This document shows positions 55,649-64,000 of a stretch of 64,000 nucleotides of DNA, piece after piece; the first letter of the stretch is position 1, and each line of letters opens with the position of its first letter. Below the pieces are notes generated by a model. It was not told the origin of the DNA. It saw only the letters and a list, made by a program, of their open reading frames with translations, and did not search any database. The position numbers and the translations under genes are program-made. The DNA is from Budorcas taxicolor (Eukaryota > Chordata > Mammalia > Artiodactyla > Bovidae). The DNA is taken from NCBI RefSeq assembly GCF_023091745.1, contig NC_068933.1:24122001-24186000 (forward strand), read 5' to 3'.

Positions 55649-57230
55649 GTTCAGTTCAGTTCAGTCGATCAGGTGTGTCCGACTCTTTGCGACCCCATGA
55701 ATTGCAACACACCAGGCCTTGCTGTCCATCAACAACTCCCAGAGTTCACTCAAACTCACATCCATCAAGTCAATGATGCCATCTAGCCATCTCATCCTCT
55801 GCCGTCCCCTTCTCCTCCTGCCCCCAATCCCTCCCAGCATCAGAGTCTTTTCCAATGAGTCAACTCTTTGCATGAGGTGGCCAAAGCACTGGAGTTTCAG
55901 CTTCAGCATCAGTCCTTCCAAAGAACACCCAGAACTGATCTCCTTTAGGATGGACTGGTTGGATCTCCTTGCAGTCCAAGGGACTCTCAAGAGTCTTCTC
56001 CAACACCACAGTTCAAAAGCATCAATTCTTCGGTGCTCAGCCTTCTTCACAGTCCAACTCTCACATCCATACATGACCACTGGAAAAACCATAGCCTTGA
56101 CTAGACAGACCTTAGTTGGCAAAGTAATGGCTCTGCTTTTGAATATGCTATCTAGGTTGGTCATAACTTTCCTTCCAAGGAGTAAGCGTCTTTTAATTTC
56201 ATGGCTGCAATCACCATCTGTAGTGGTTTTGGAGCCCAGAGAAATAAAGTCTTACACTGTTTCCATTGTTTCTGCATCTATTTCCTATGAAGTGATGTGA
56301 CCAGATGCCATGATCTTCGTTTTCTGAATGTTGAGCTTTAAGCCAACTTTTCCACTCTCCTTTTTCACTTTCATCAAGGAGCTTTTTAGTTCCTCTTCAC
56401 TTTCTGCCATAAGGGTGGTGTCATCTGCATGTCTGAGGTGACTGATATTTCTCCCAGCAATCTTGATTCCAGCTTGTGTTTCTTCCAGTCCAGGGTTTCT
56501 CATGATGTATTCTGCATAGAAGTTAAATAAGCAGGGTGACAATATATAGCCTTGACATACTCCTTTTCCTATTTGGAACCAGTCTATTGTTCCATGTCCA
56601 GTTCTAACTGTTGCTTCCTGACCTGCATACAGATTATCTCAAGAGGCAGGTCAGGTGGTCTGGTATTCCCATCTCTCTCAGAATTTTCCACAGTTTATTG
56701 TGATCCACACAGTCAAAGGCTTTAGCATAGTCAATAAAGCAGAAATAGATGTTTTTCTGGAACTCTTCTTGCTTTTTCCATGATCCAGCAGATGTTAGCA
56801 ATTTGATCTCTGGTTCCTCTGCCTTTTCTAAAACCAGCTTGAACATCAGGAAGTCCATGGTTCACGTATTGCTTAAGCCTGGCTTGGAGAATTTTGAGCA
56901 TTACTTTACTAGCGTTTGAGATGAGTGCAATTGTGCAGTAGTTTGAGCATTCTTTGGCATTGCCTTTCTTTGGGATTGGAATGAAAACTGACCTTTTCCA
57001 GTCCTGTGGCCACTGCTGAGTTTTCCAAATTTGCTGGCATATTGAGCACAGCACTTTCACAGCATCATCTTTCAGGATTTGAAACAGCTCAACTGGAATT
57101 CCATCACCTCTACTAGCTTTGTTCATAGTGATGCTTTCTAAGGCCCACTTGACTTCACATTCCAGGATGTCTGGCTGTAGGTGAGTGATCACACCATCGT
57201 GATTATCTCTGTCGTGAAGATCTTTTTTGT
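55649..57230 (-). mobile_element. BovB LINE, left arm of inverted pair
   Basis: From 'tcgatcaggtgtgtccgact' to 'gtgaagatcttttttgt'. Flanked by ACTCA at 55644-55648 and 57231-57235, a short candidate TSD. Its body is about 98% identical to the opposite-strand copy at 57663-59780 over 475 bp checked by hand (9 substitutions, 1 indel). Confidence 0.95.
55661..57192 (-). pseudogene. BovB reverse transcriptase relic (HADD)
   Basis: Minus-strand pieces: fingers with 'IPIPKKGNAKECSNYCTIA' (57192 leftward); a one-base insertion turns 'EKAREFQKN' into 'EKARRVPEKH' near 56765; motif A ('DYAKAFDCVDHNKLW') follows in the next frame, then TAA near 56640. The palm piece reads 'NISHLRHADDTTLMAES', with His for Tyr in the YADD box, and stops at TAG near 56287. 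The C-terminal third (55661-56164) is open. Not functional. Confidence 0.92.
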
Positions 57231-57662
57231 ACTCATCTCTACATATGACCTAGTTTCATTCTTTCTTATGGCTGAGTAGTATTCCACTGTAAATATGTAC
57301 TACATCTTCTTTATTCTTCTGCTGATGGACAATTTAGGTTGCTTCCATGTCCTGGCTATTGAAAATAGTGCTGCAATGAATATTGGGATTCATGTTTCTT
57401 CTTGAATTGTGGTTTTCTCTAGGTATATGCCCAGAGGGATTGCTGGGTCATATGGTAGTTCTATTTTTAGTTTTTTAAGGAACCTCCACACTGTTCTCCA
57501 TAGTGGCTGTATCGATTTACATTCCTACCAACGGTGTAGGAGTGTTCTTTTTCTCCACACCCTCTCCAGCATTTATTGCTTGTATACTTTTTCATGATGT
57601 CTATTCTGATTGGCATGACGTGATATTTCATTGTAGTTTTGATTTTCATTTCTCTAATAATT

Positions 57663-59780
57663 CCAAATTCAGACTTAAATTGAAAAAAGTAGGGAAAACC
57701 GCTAGGCCATTCAGGTATGACCTAAATCAAATCCCTTATGATTATACAGTGGAAGTGAGAAATAGATTTAAGGGCCTAGATCTGACAGATAGAGTGCCTG
57801 ATGAACTAGGACTGAGGTTTGTGACATTGTACAGGAGACAGGGATCAAGACCATCCCCATGGAAAAGAAATGTAAAAAAGCAAAATGGCTGTCTGGGGAG
57901 GCCTTACAAATAGCTGTGAAAAGAAGAGAAGTGAAAAGCAAAGGAGAAAAGGAAAGATATAAGCATCTGAATGCAGAGTTCCAAAGAATAGCAAGAAGAG
58001 ATAAGAAAGCCTTCCTCAGTGATCAATGCAAAGAAATAGAGGAAAAGAACAGAATGGGAAAGACTAGAGATCTCTTGAAGAAAATTAGGGATACCAAGGG
58101 AACATTTCATGCAAAGATGGGCTCGATAAAGGACAGAAATGGTATGGACCTAACAGAAGCAGAAGATATTAAGAAGAGGTGGCAAGAATACACAGAAGAA
58201 CTATACAAAAAAGATCTTCACAACCCGGATAATCATGATGGTGTGATCACTCACCTAGAGCCAGACATCCTGGAATGTGAAGTCAAGTGTGTCTTAGAAA
58301 GCATCACTACGAACAAAGCTAGTGGAGGTGATGGCATTCCAGTTGAGCTGTTTCAAATCCTGAAAGATGATGCTGTGAAAGTGCTGTGCTCAATATGCCG
58401 GCAAATTTGGAAAACTCAGCAGTGGCCACGGGACTGGAAAAGGTCAGTTTTCATTCCAATCCCAAAGAAAGGCAATGCCAAAGAATGCTCAAACTACCGC
58501 ACAATTGCACTCATCTCAAACGCTAGTAAAGTAATGCTCAATATTCTCCAAGCCAGGCTTCAACAATATGTGAACCGTGGACTTCCTGATGTTCAAGCTG
58601 GTTTTAGAAAAGGCAGAGGAACCAGAGATCAAATTGCTAACATCTGCTGGATCATGGAAAAAGCAAGAAGAGTTCCAGAAAAACATCTATTTCTGCTTTA
58701 TTGACTATGCTAAAGCCTTTGACTGTGTGGATCACAATAAACTGTGGAAAATTCTGAGAGAGATGGGAATACCAGACCACCTGACCTGCCTCTTGAGATA
58801 TCTGTATGCAGGTCAGGAAGCAACAGTTAGAACTGGACATGGAACAATAGACTGGTTCCAAATAGGAAAAGGAGTATGTCAAGGCTGTATATTGTCACCC
58901 TGCTTATTTAACTTCTATGCAGAGTACATCATGAGAAACCCTGGACTGGAAGAAACACAAGCTGGAATCAAGATTGCTGGGAGAAATATCAGTCACCTCA
59001 GACATGCAGATGACACCACCCTTATGGCAGAAAGTGAAGAGGGACTAAAAAGCTTCTTGATGAAAGTAAAAGACGAGAGTGGAAAAGTTGGCTTAAAGCT
59101 CAACATTCAGAAAACGAAGATCATGGCATCTGGTCCCATCCCTTCATAGGAAATAGATGGGGAAACAGTAGAAACAGTGTCAGACTTTATTTTTCTGGGC
59201 TCCAAAACCATTACAGATGGTGACTTCAGCCATGAAATTAAAAGACGCTTACTCCTTGGAAGGAAAGTTATGACCAACCTAGATAGCATATTCAAAAGCA
59301 GAGCCATTACTTTGCCAACTAAGGTCCGTCTAGTCAAGGCTATGGTTTTTCCAGTGGTCATGTATGGATGTGAGAGTTGGACTGTGAAGAAGGCTGAGCA
59401 CCGAAGAATTGATGCTTTTGAACTGTGGTGTTGGAGAAGACTCTTGAGAGTCCCTTGGACTGCAAGGAGATCCAACCAGTCCATTCTGAAGGAGATCAGC
59501 CCTGGGATTTCTTTGGAAGGAATGATGCTGAAGCTGAAACCCCAGTACTCTGGCCACCTCATGCAAAGAGTTGACTCATTGGAAAAGACTCTGATGCTGG
59601 GAGGGATTGGGGGCAGGAGGAGAAGGGGACGACAGAGGATGAGATGGCTGGATGGCATCACTGACTCGATGGACGTGCGTCTGAGTGAACTCCGGGAGTT
59701 GTTGATTGACAGGGAGGCCTGGCGTGCTGCAATTCGTGGGGTCGCAAAGAGTCAGACACGACTGAGTGACTGAAGTGAAC
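57663..59780 (+). mobile_element. BovB LINE, 2.1 kb, right arm of inverted pair
   Basis: Longest BovB here, from just after the missing endonuclease domain ('RPFRYDLNQIPYDYTVEVR') to 'gactgagtgactgaag'. Candidate TSD AATAATT ends the L1 at 57656-57662 and restarts it at 59781-59787. Its own TSD, different from that of the left arm, indicates an independent insertion into the same L1. Confidence 0.95.
57859..59773 (+). pseudogene. BovB reverse transcriptase relic (HADD)
   Basis: A 281-codon frame (57859-58704) covers the linker ('KKAKWLSGEALQIAVKRRE') and fingers, and ends because of the same one-base insertion as the left arm (58666-58670). Frame two (58577-59149) holds motif A, 'CQGCILSPC' and 'SHLRHADDTTLMAES', then the same TAG. 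Frame three (59177-59773) is an unbroken C-terminus with 'CESWTVKKAEHRR' and 'GGRRRRGRQRMRW'. The endonuclease is absent. An earlier frameshift lies near 57808. Confidence 0.93.
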
Positions 59781-60345
59781 TGAATAATTAGTAATGTTGA
59801 GCCTCTTTTCCTCTGTTAGCCATCTGTATGTCTTCTTTGGAGAAATGTCTGTTTAGGTCTTCTGCCCTTTTTTAAAAAACTTTTGTTATATTGAGCTGTA
59901 TGAGCTGTTTGTATATTTTGGAGGTTAATCCCTTGTCAGTTGCTTCATTTGCTAATATGGTCTCCCATTCTGATGGTCATCTTTTCATCTAGTTTACGGT
60001 TTCCTTTGCTGTGCAGAAGGTTTTAATTAGGTCCCACTTGTTTATTTTTTTTTTTTTATTATTTTCATTACTCTCAGAAGTGGGTCAAAAAAGGTCTTGC
60101 TGCAGTTTGTATCAGAGAGTGTTTTGCTTATGTTTTCCTGTAAGAGTTTTATCGCATCTGTTCTTACATTTAAGTCTTTAATCCATTTTCTTTATTTTTG
60201 TGTGTGGCACTAGGGAGTGTTCTGATTTCATTCTTTTACATGTAGCTGTCCAGTTTCCCCAGCACCACTGATTGAAGAGACTGTCTTTTCTCCATTGGAT
60301 ATTCTTGTCTCCATTGTCAAAGATTAGGTGACTGTAGGTGCATGG

Positions 60346-61159
60346 GCTTATCTTCCCCCTTATTTTTGTTATTTTAGCCTTTTATCTTTCAGAGGGACTG
60401 CTCTGGTTTTGCATAAGTCACTTATTGGTTAAACGTTGTGCTTCCATATTATAAGGTAATTATCCTCCAATTAAAATAAGTTAATTTTTAAAGGTTGTGC
60501 TTCAGCCCCTCCATCAGTTACATTTTTACCTCTGCTGTTGGATGTGTGTCTAGCTTGCAGGTAGCAATCACACTTCGGGGAATTTACATTTTGGGCTTCA
60601 CGTTCAGCCAGGGACTAGCAGCTTTGGAGTTCCCTCTCTGATCACTCCTGAGAGGGCTCCTCCTGCACACGACGTCTCCAGGCTCCCAGGAGTAGTGTGA
60701 TTTTAGACACGAGCCTGGCTTCCTAGGAGTGGCCCCGGGTTGGGATACTGACTGTTCAGTCCAGATTCGCTCAGAGACTGTGTCTCAGCCTGTAGCACCA
60801 GAGAAGCTTCTGCTCTGGGTTAGTGGGTCTGCCTGTGGCTTGAGGATGTTCTGAAGCCTCCCCCATGTCCTGCTCTGACCACCCCTGAGTGGTGCAGCCC
60901 AAGCACCCCCAGAATTGACTGTGATCCCCGGAGGACACTTCAGGTTCTTCAGGTACTCTGCTGTTTGAGTCATATGGTGGAGCTACCAGCCTCCTTCAGC
61001 GCTCTCCCCAAGGTCCCCATCACTGAGGCAGGCAGCTCCTCGGCTCTGTTCCCGAGGTCAGTCTGGTCAGGCACAGCTCTGGAGACCTTCAGCTGTATGG
61101 CCCTGTTTCCCTTGGACAAACCTCTGGGCCCTGCCATGGAACTCAGGGTGGGGACCCTC
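60346..61159. other. Unannotated sequence, GC rising
   Basis: No recognised repeat or gene. Fairly GC-rich and low in stops, but frames stay under 75 codons and lack domains. Confidence 0.4.
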
Positions 61160-61545
61160 TTTTTCTGGGAGTGACACCCTTGCTCTATAGCTGGGCACTG
61201 AGGGAGGCAGAAATGCTAGCTCTGTCTTCCTGGCTTCCTTTCCTGGAGTGGAATCTCCACCCTACCTGAGAGCTGGGGCAGGGGCACTTGCAGCCAGGTA
61301 CCCTTGGCCCATCCTGCCTGTGGTGAAGCTTCAGCCCACGAGCAGGAGGAGGCCCTTGTCTCTTGGTCCCTCTTGCCTGAAATAGAGCTTCTGTGGTCAA
61401 ACCCTGGGGAGGTTGAGAGATGCAGGCAGCCCGATCTCCCCAAGATGAAACCGTAGCCCCAGACAGCTGTCAGGGGAGAGACCAACTCCACCTTCTTGGC
61501 CACATCTGCCCAGAATAAAGGACCCATGACCTGGAGGGGTGGGCG
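61160..61545. repeat. Possible diverged monomer array, about 80-90 bp period
   Basis: A loose motif recurs four times: cctgg(a)gtggaatctccaccc (61252), cctgtggtgaagcttcagccc, cctgaaatagagcttctg and cccagaataaaggacccatg, each followed by a G-rich block. This could be an L1 5'-UTR-like monomer array. Tentative. Confidence 0.35.
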
Positions 61546-62461
61546 GGGGTAGGGTTTAGGGAGGTCATGGCTCAAAGGTCACAGATGCTGGCTGAGCTTA
61601 TATTTAGTGCATTTTCTTGAATGACTATTTCTTATGATCTCAGGACAGTTTTCAGAGACTTTAAAATAATGGTGGATTTGTTTTCTTATTTTTTCAATAA
61701 TTTTCCCCACTTTGTATTCCTGGAGAGAATTTTCACTAGCTCAGCTGCTGTCTTGACCTGTTTTTTGGAGCAGGAGAGAAAAGACTGACTGTATCCCTGG
61801 TTGCCAAGCATTACTTCTACCCCTCCATGCTCCCTGGGCACGTGGCCTGTACCCAGCTTCATTTCATGCCATGATTTCTCAAGGACCAGGTGACTATAAA
61901 ACAAAGCCATTTGTTCTGTTCAATGTGTACCAAATCAGTTAGTGAGATTTTGTTTCCATTCCTGATGAGTGAAACATGGAGGTTCACTTTCAGCAAAATA
62001 TCCAGAGGAAAAGTGTTATACCTGTAAGATCTTCCTAAAACATATGCACGTTCTCACAAGTTGAATCTCCCCAAATTTGAGTTGTATTTATTTGAACAGT
62101 TTGGCTGTATTGAAACATTTAAGAATGCAGATCTTAAGTTTCAAATTTAAGAAATACTCCTGTTCTAATCAGCATTCTTCTATGATCTTTCATTCAAGTT
62201 TTCTAGCAGAAATTTTAAAACTAGGGGAAGTATTTTGTGGTGCAGGGAGGTCCTTCTGATGAACACGGAAACTGCGTGATCTTTCCATGAGCAGCGTTAG
62301 ACCAGACTGGGTCCCTCCGTTACGTTACCCAGAGGCTCACATATACCATCTTCATTTTTTTTGCCATCTAGTCACCATTTTTTCTATGTTTGTGTACCAC
62401 CTGCACTTGTTCACTTAATAATTTTCTTTCTCATACATTTGAAGTATTTCTTTCTAAAAGC
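61546..62461. other. Unannotated sequence
   Basis: No gene or recognised repeat. AT-rich toward 62400. Confidence 0.4.
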
Positions 62462-62467
62462 ATTCAT

Positions 62468-63018
62468 TAAAAAAAAAATTATTTGCCTGCAGTGGGTCTC
62501 AGTTGTGGCACGTGGGATCATTTAGTTGTGGCATGCGGGATCTAGTTACTGTCATGGGACTGAACCCAAGCCACCTGCATTGGGAACTCGGAATTTTAGC
62601 CACTGGACCACCAATTCAGTTCAGTTCAGTCGCTCAGTCACGTCCAACTCTTTGCGACCCCATGAATCGCAGCACGCCAGGCCTCCCTGTCCATCACCAT
62701 CTCCCGGAGTTTACCTAAACTCACGTCCATCAAGTCGGTGATGCCATCCAGCCATCTCATCCTCTGTTGTCCCCTTCTCCTCCTGCCCCCAATCCCTCCC
62801 AGCATCAGGGTCTTTTCCAATGAGTCAACTCTTCCCATGAGGTGACCAAAGTATTGGAGTTTCGGCCTTAGCATCAGTCCTTCCAATGAACACCCAGGAC
62901 TGATCTCCTTTAGAATTTCCTGGTTGGATCTCCTTGCAGTCCAAGGGACTCTCAAGAGTCTTCTCCAGCACCACAGTTCAAAAGCATCAATTCTTTGGAC
63001 CACCAGGGAGGTCCCTAA
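62468..63018 (-). mobile_element. CHR-type SINE split by BovB
   Basis: 'cagttgtggcacgtgggatc', 'gttgtggcatgcgggatcta', 'acctgcattgggaactcgg', then after the BovB 'ggaccaccagggaggtccc', the CHR head in reverse. Confidence 0.85.
62614..62995 (-). mobile_element. BovB LINE 3' end with 10-bp TSD
   Basis: Reverse BovB 3' end to 'aaaagcatcaattctt'. Perfect TSD TGGACCACCA at 62604-62613 and 62996-63005. The C-terminal frame is open on the minus strand (62638-63024, 'GGRRRRGQQRMRW'). Confidence 0.96.
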
Positions 63019-63204
63019 ATACATTCATTTGTAAAGCAACTGTTTTATCACTAGTGGGAATAATCAATTAGTAAATATGATGAAGACATAACTGTTAAAA
63101 ATTCTAGTTAGATACTGTCAAGGACTCAGAGCTTAAGACTAGCTTTCCCAGTAAAAAAAAGAACTCTGTGTGTTGCTAGAATAGGATGAGCTATGTTTGA
63201 TACC

Positions 63205-63365
63205 CATACTAAGAGTTGTCCCAAGTCCTTTACACACAGGATCTCGTTGGGTATTCATCACAACTGTGTGAGGTAGATGGTTTGATCCATTTCACATGGG
63301 GACACTGAGGCACAGGAAAGTGGCTGGCAGAGCCAGGATTCACACAGAGCAAGTGATCTGGGGGC
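63205..63365 (-). mobile_element. MIR SINE, antisense
   Basis: 'acacactgaggcacaggaaa'-like order: 'cacaactgtgtgaggtagat', 'gacactgaggcacaggaaag', 'ggcagagccaggattcacac'. This is the reverse of the MIR core. Confidence 0.75.
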
Positions 63366-63382
63366 AGTGCTCTTTGCCTGCT

Positions 63383-63590
63383 TAGTCCGCTCAGTCATGT
63401 CCGACTCTGCAGTGACCCCATGGAATGTAGCCCGCTAGGCTCCTCTGTCCGTGGGATTTCCCAGACAAGAATAATGGAGTGGGTTTCCATTTCCTTCTCC
63501 AGGGATCTTCCTGATTTAGGGAAGTCAGGAAACCGGGTCTCCCATGTCTTCTGTATTGCAAGCAGGTTCTTGCTGAGCCATCATGGGTTC
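63383..63590 (-). mobile_element. Bov-tA SINE
   Basis: 'ccgctcagtcatgtccgact' to 'gctgagccatcatgggttc', with a somewhat scrambled head region. Confidence 0.92.
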
Positions 63591-63842
63591 TCTTAACCAC
63601 CCTGCAATCCTGCCTCCAAAGAGAAGTGACTCTCTGTTGGTTGAAGCTACCTCTGCCAAACTGACAAGTGCCCTGGTCTCTGTAAACATCCTGTACCTTG
63701 GAAATGATGGATTTAGAGACTGTCCACAGCCACCCCCCTGCCTCCAGCACCTGTGGAAATGCCTTCTAATCCACTTTGGACATTCACAATGTTCCTTGGC
63801 ATCTAAATGGTTCTGAATCCTGCAGTGATGGTTTGTTTGCTC
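63591..63842. other. Unannotated sequence
   Basis: About 250 bp of unique sequence between two SINEs. Confidence 0.4.
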
Positions 63843-64000
63843 TGTGCTTAGTCTCTTAGTTGTGTCCAGCTCTTTGTGACCCCATGGACTGTAACTCACC
63901 AGGTTCCTCTGTCCATGGGGATTCTCCAGGCAAGAATACTGCAGTGGGTTGCTGTGCCCTCCTCCAGGGGATCTTCCCAACCCAAGGATCGAACCCAGGT
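63843..64000 (-). mobile_element. Bov-tA SINE, cut by window end
   Basis: 'gtcccttagttgtgtccagc'-type tail (63850 onward) to 'aaggatcgaacccaggt'. The head lies beyond 64000. Confidence 0.93.

Larger units (their letters stand above)
54671..60345 (-). mobile_element. L1 LINE holding three BovB insertions
   Basis: Antisense ruminant L1 in four pieces: 54671-54869, 55409-55648, 57236-57662 and 59786 to about 60345. Landmarks include 'ttgctttacagtgttgtgtt', 'ctgtatgacagtccctagg', 'tatggctgagtagtattcc' and 'tgtcttctttggagaaatgt'. Minus translation at 57467-57649 gives 'NKCWRGCGEKEHSYTVGRN', the L1 ORF2 C-terminal signature. It is 5'-truncated and broken. Confidence 0.93.

Noticed and set aside
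55719..56300. 193-codon plus-strand frame antisense to BovB
   Set aside because: An open antisense frame appears in every BovB copy (also at 12739, 20756 and 59107). It mirrors the codon use of the real BovB frame and is not an independent gene.
63525..63980. 151-codon minus-strand frame
   Set aside because: It spans two Bov-tA SINEs and the gap between them. Translation of SINE sequence only.

Overview
This window looks like nuclear DNA from a ruminant mammal, most likely a bovid. The evidence is a dense load of BovB (RTE-type) LINEs, Bov-tA and dimeric BOV-A2 SINEs that carry a BovB-like 3' end, artiodactyl CHR-type SINEs, and L1, MIR, L2, MaLR LTR, MER3/MER5 hAT and Tigger relics. I cannot separate cattle from buffalo, sheep, goat or deer. 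I found no host protein-coding exon, no functional RNA gene, no CRISPR array and no bacterial-type feature. The window reads as intergenic or intronic. Every long open frame that I recognise is a relic of BovB or L1 reverse transcriptase, or an accident of a repeat.

Layout. 1-9 kb: a strong hairpin, a SINE, a MaLR LTR holding a MER3 transposon, a 1.6 kb BovB (+), an L1 3' end, a CHR-type SINE, and an old repeat split by two SINEs, each with clean target-site duplications (TSDs). 9-20 kb: BovB 3' pieces (one with a 15-bp TSD and an unbroken C-terminal frame), a tA-tA composite SINE with a 13-bp TSD, a MER3 with a perfect 8-bp TSD, and SINE pairs. 20-33 kb: a twin-primed BovB whose catalytic YADD box is deleted, a long L1 interrupted by a 2.1 kb BovB and a BOV-A2, then BovB pieces sharing one target decamer. 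33-46 kb: L1M relics, an L2, a three-unit tandem repeat carrying CTCF/YY1-like sites, a MIR, a 37-bp BovB stub, and a 245-bp inverted repeat that copies a BovB/L1 junction. 46-54 kb: Tigger, MaLR, MER5 and MER3 relics, another twin-primed BovB, and a BOV-A2 followed directly by a Bov-tA. 54-60 kb: one L1 holding three BovB insertions, two of them an inverted pair that share a frameshift, a stop codon and a YADD-to-HADD change. 60-64 kb: mostly single-copy sequence, a possible diverged monomer array, a CHR-type SINE split by a BovB, a MIR and two SINEs.

How it works together. BovB would have supplied its own reverse transcriptase and, by the accepted model, moved the Bov-tA and BOV-A2 SINEs that copy its 3' end. 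L1 is the older scaffold that many of these elements landed in. None of the copies here looks able to move: all BovB bodies are 5'-truncated and lack the endonuclease domain. The most unusual signals are structural: two inverted arrangements, two twin-priming inversions, reuse of one target site, and a tandem array of candidate CTCF/YY1 sites. All family names are from recognition by eye, without a RepeatMasker run.
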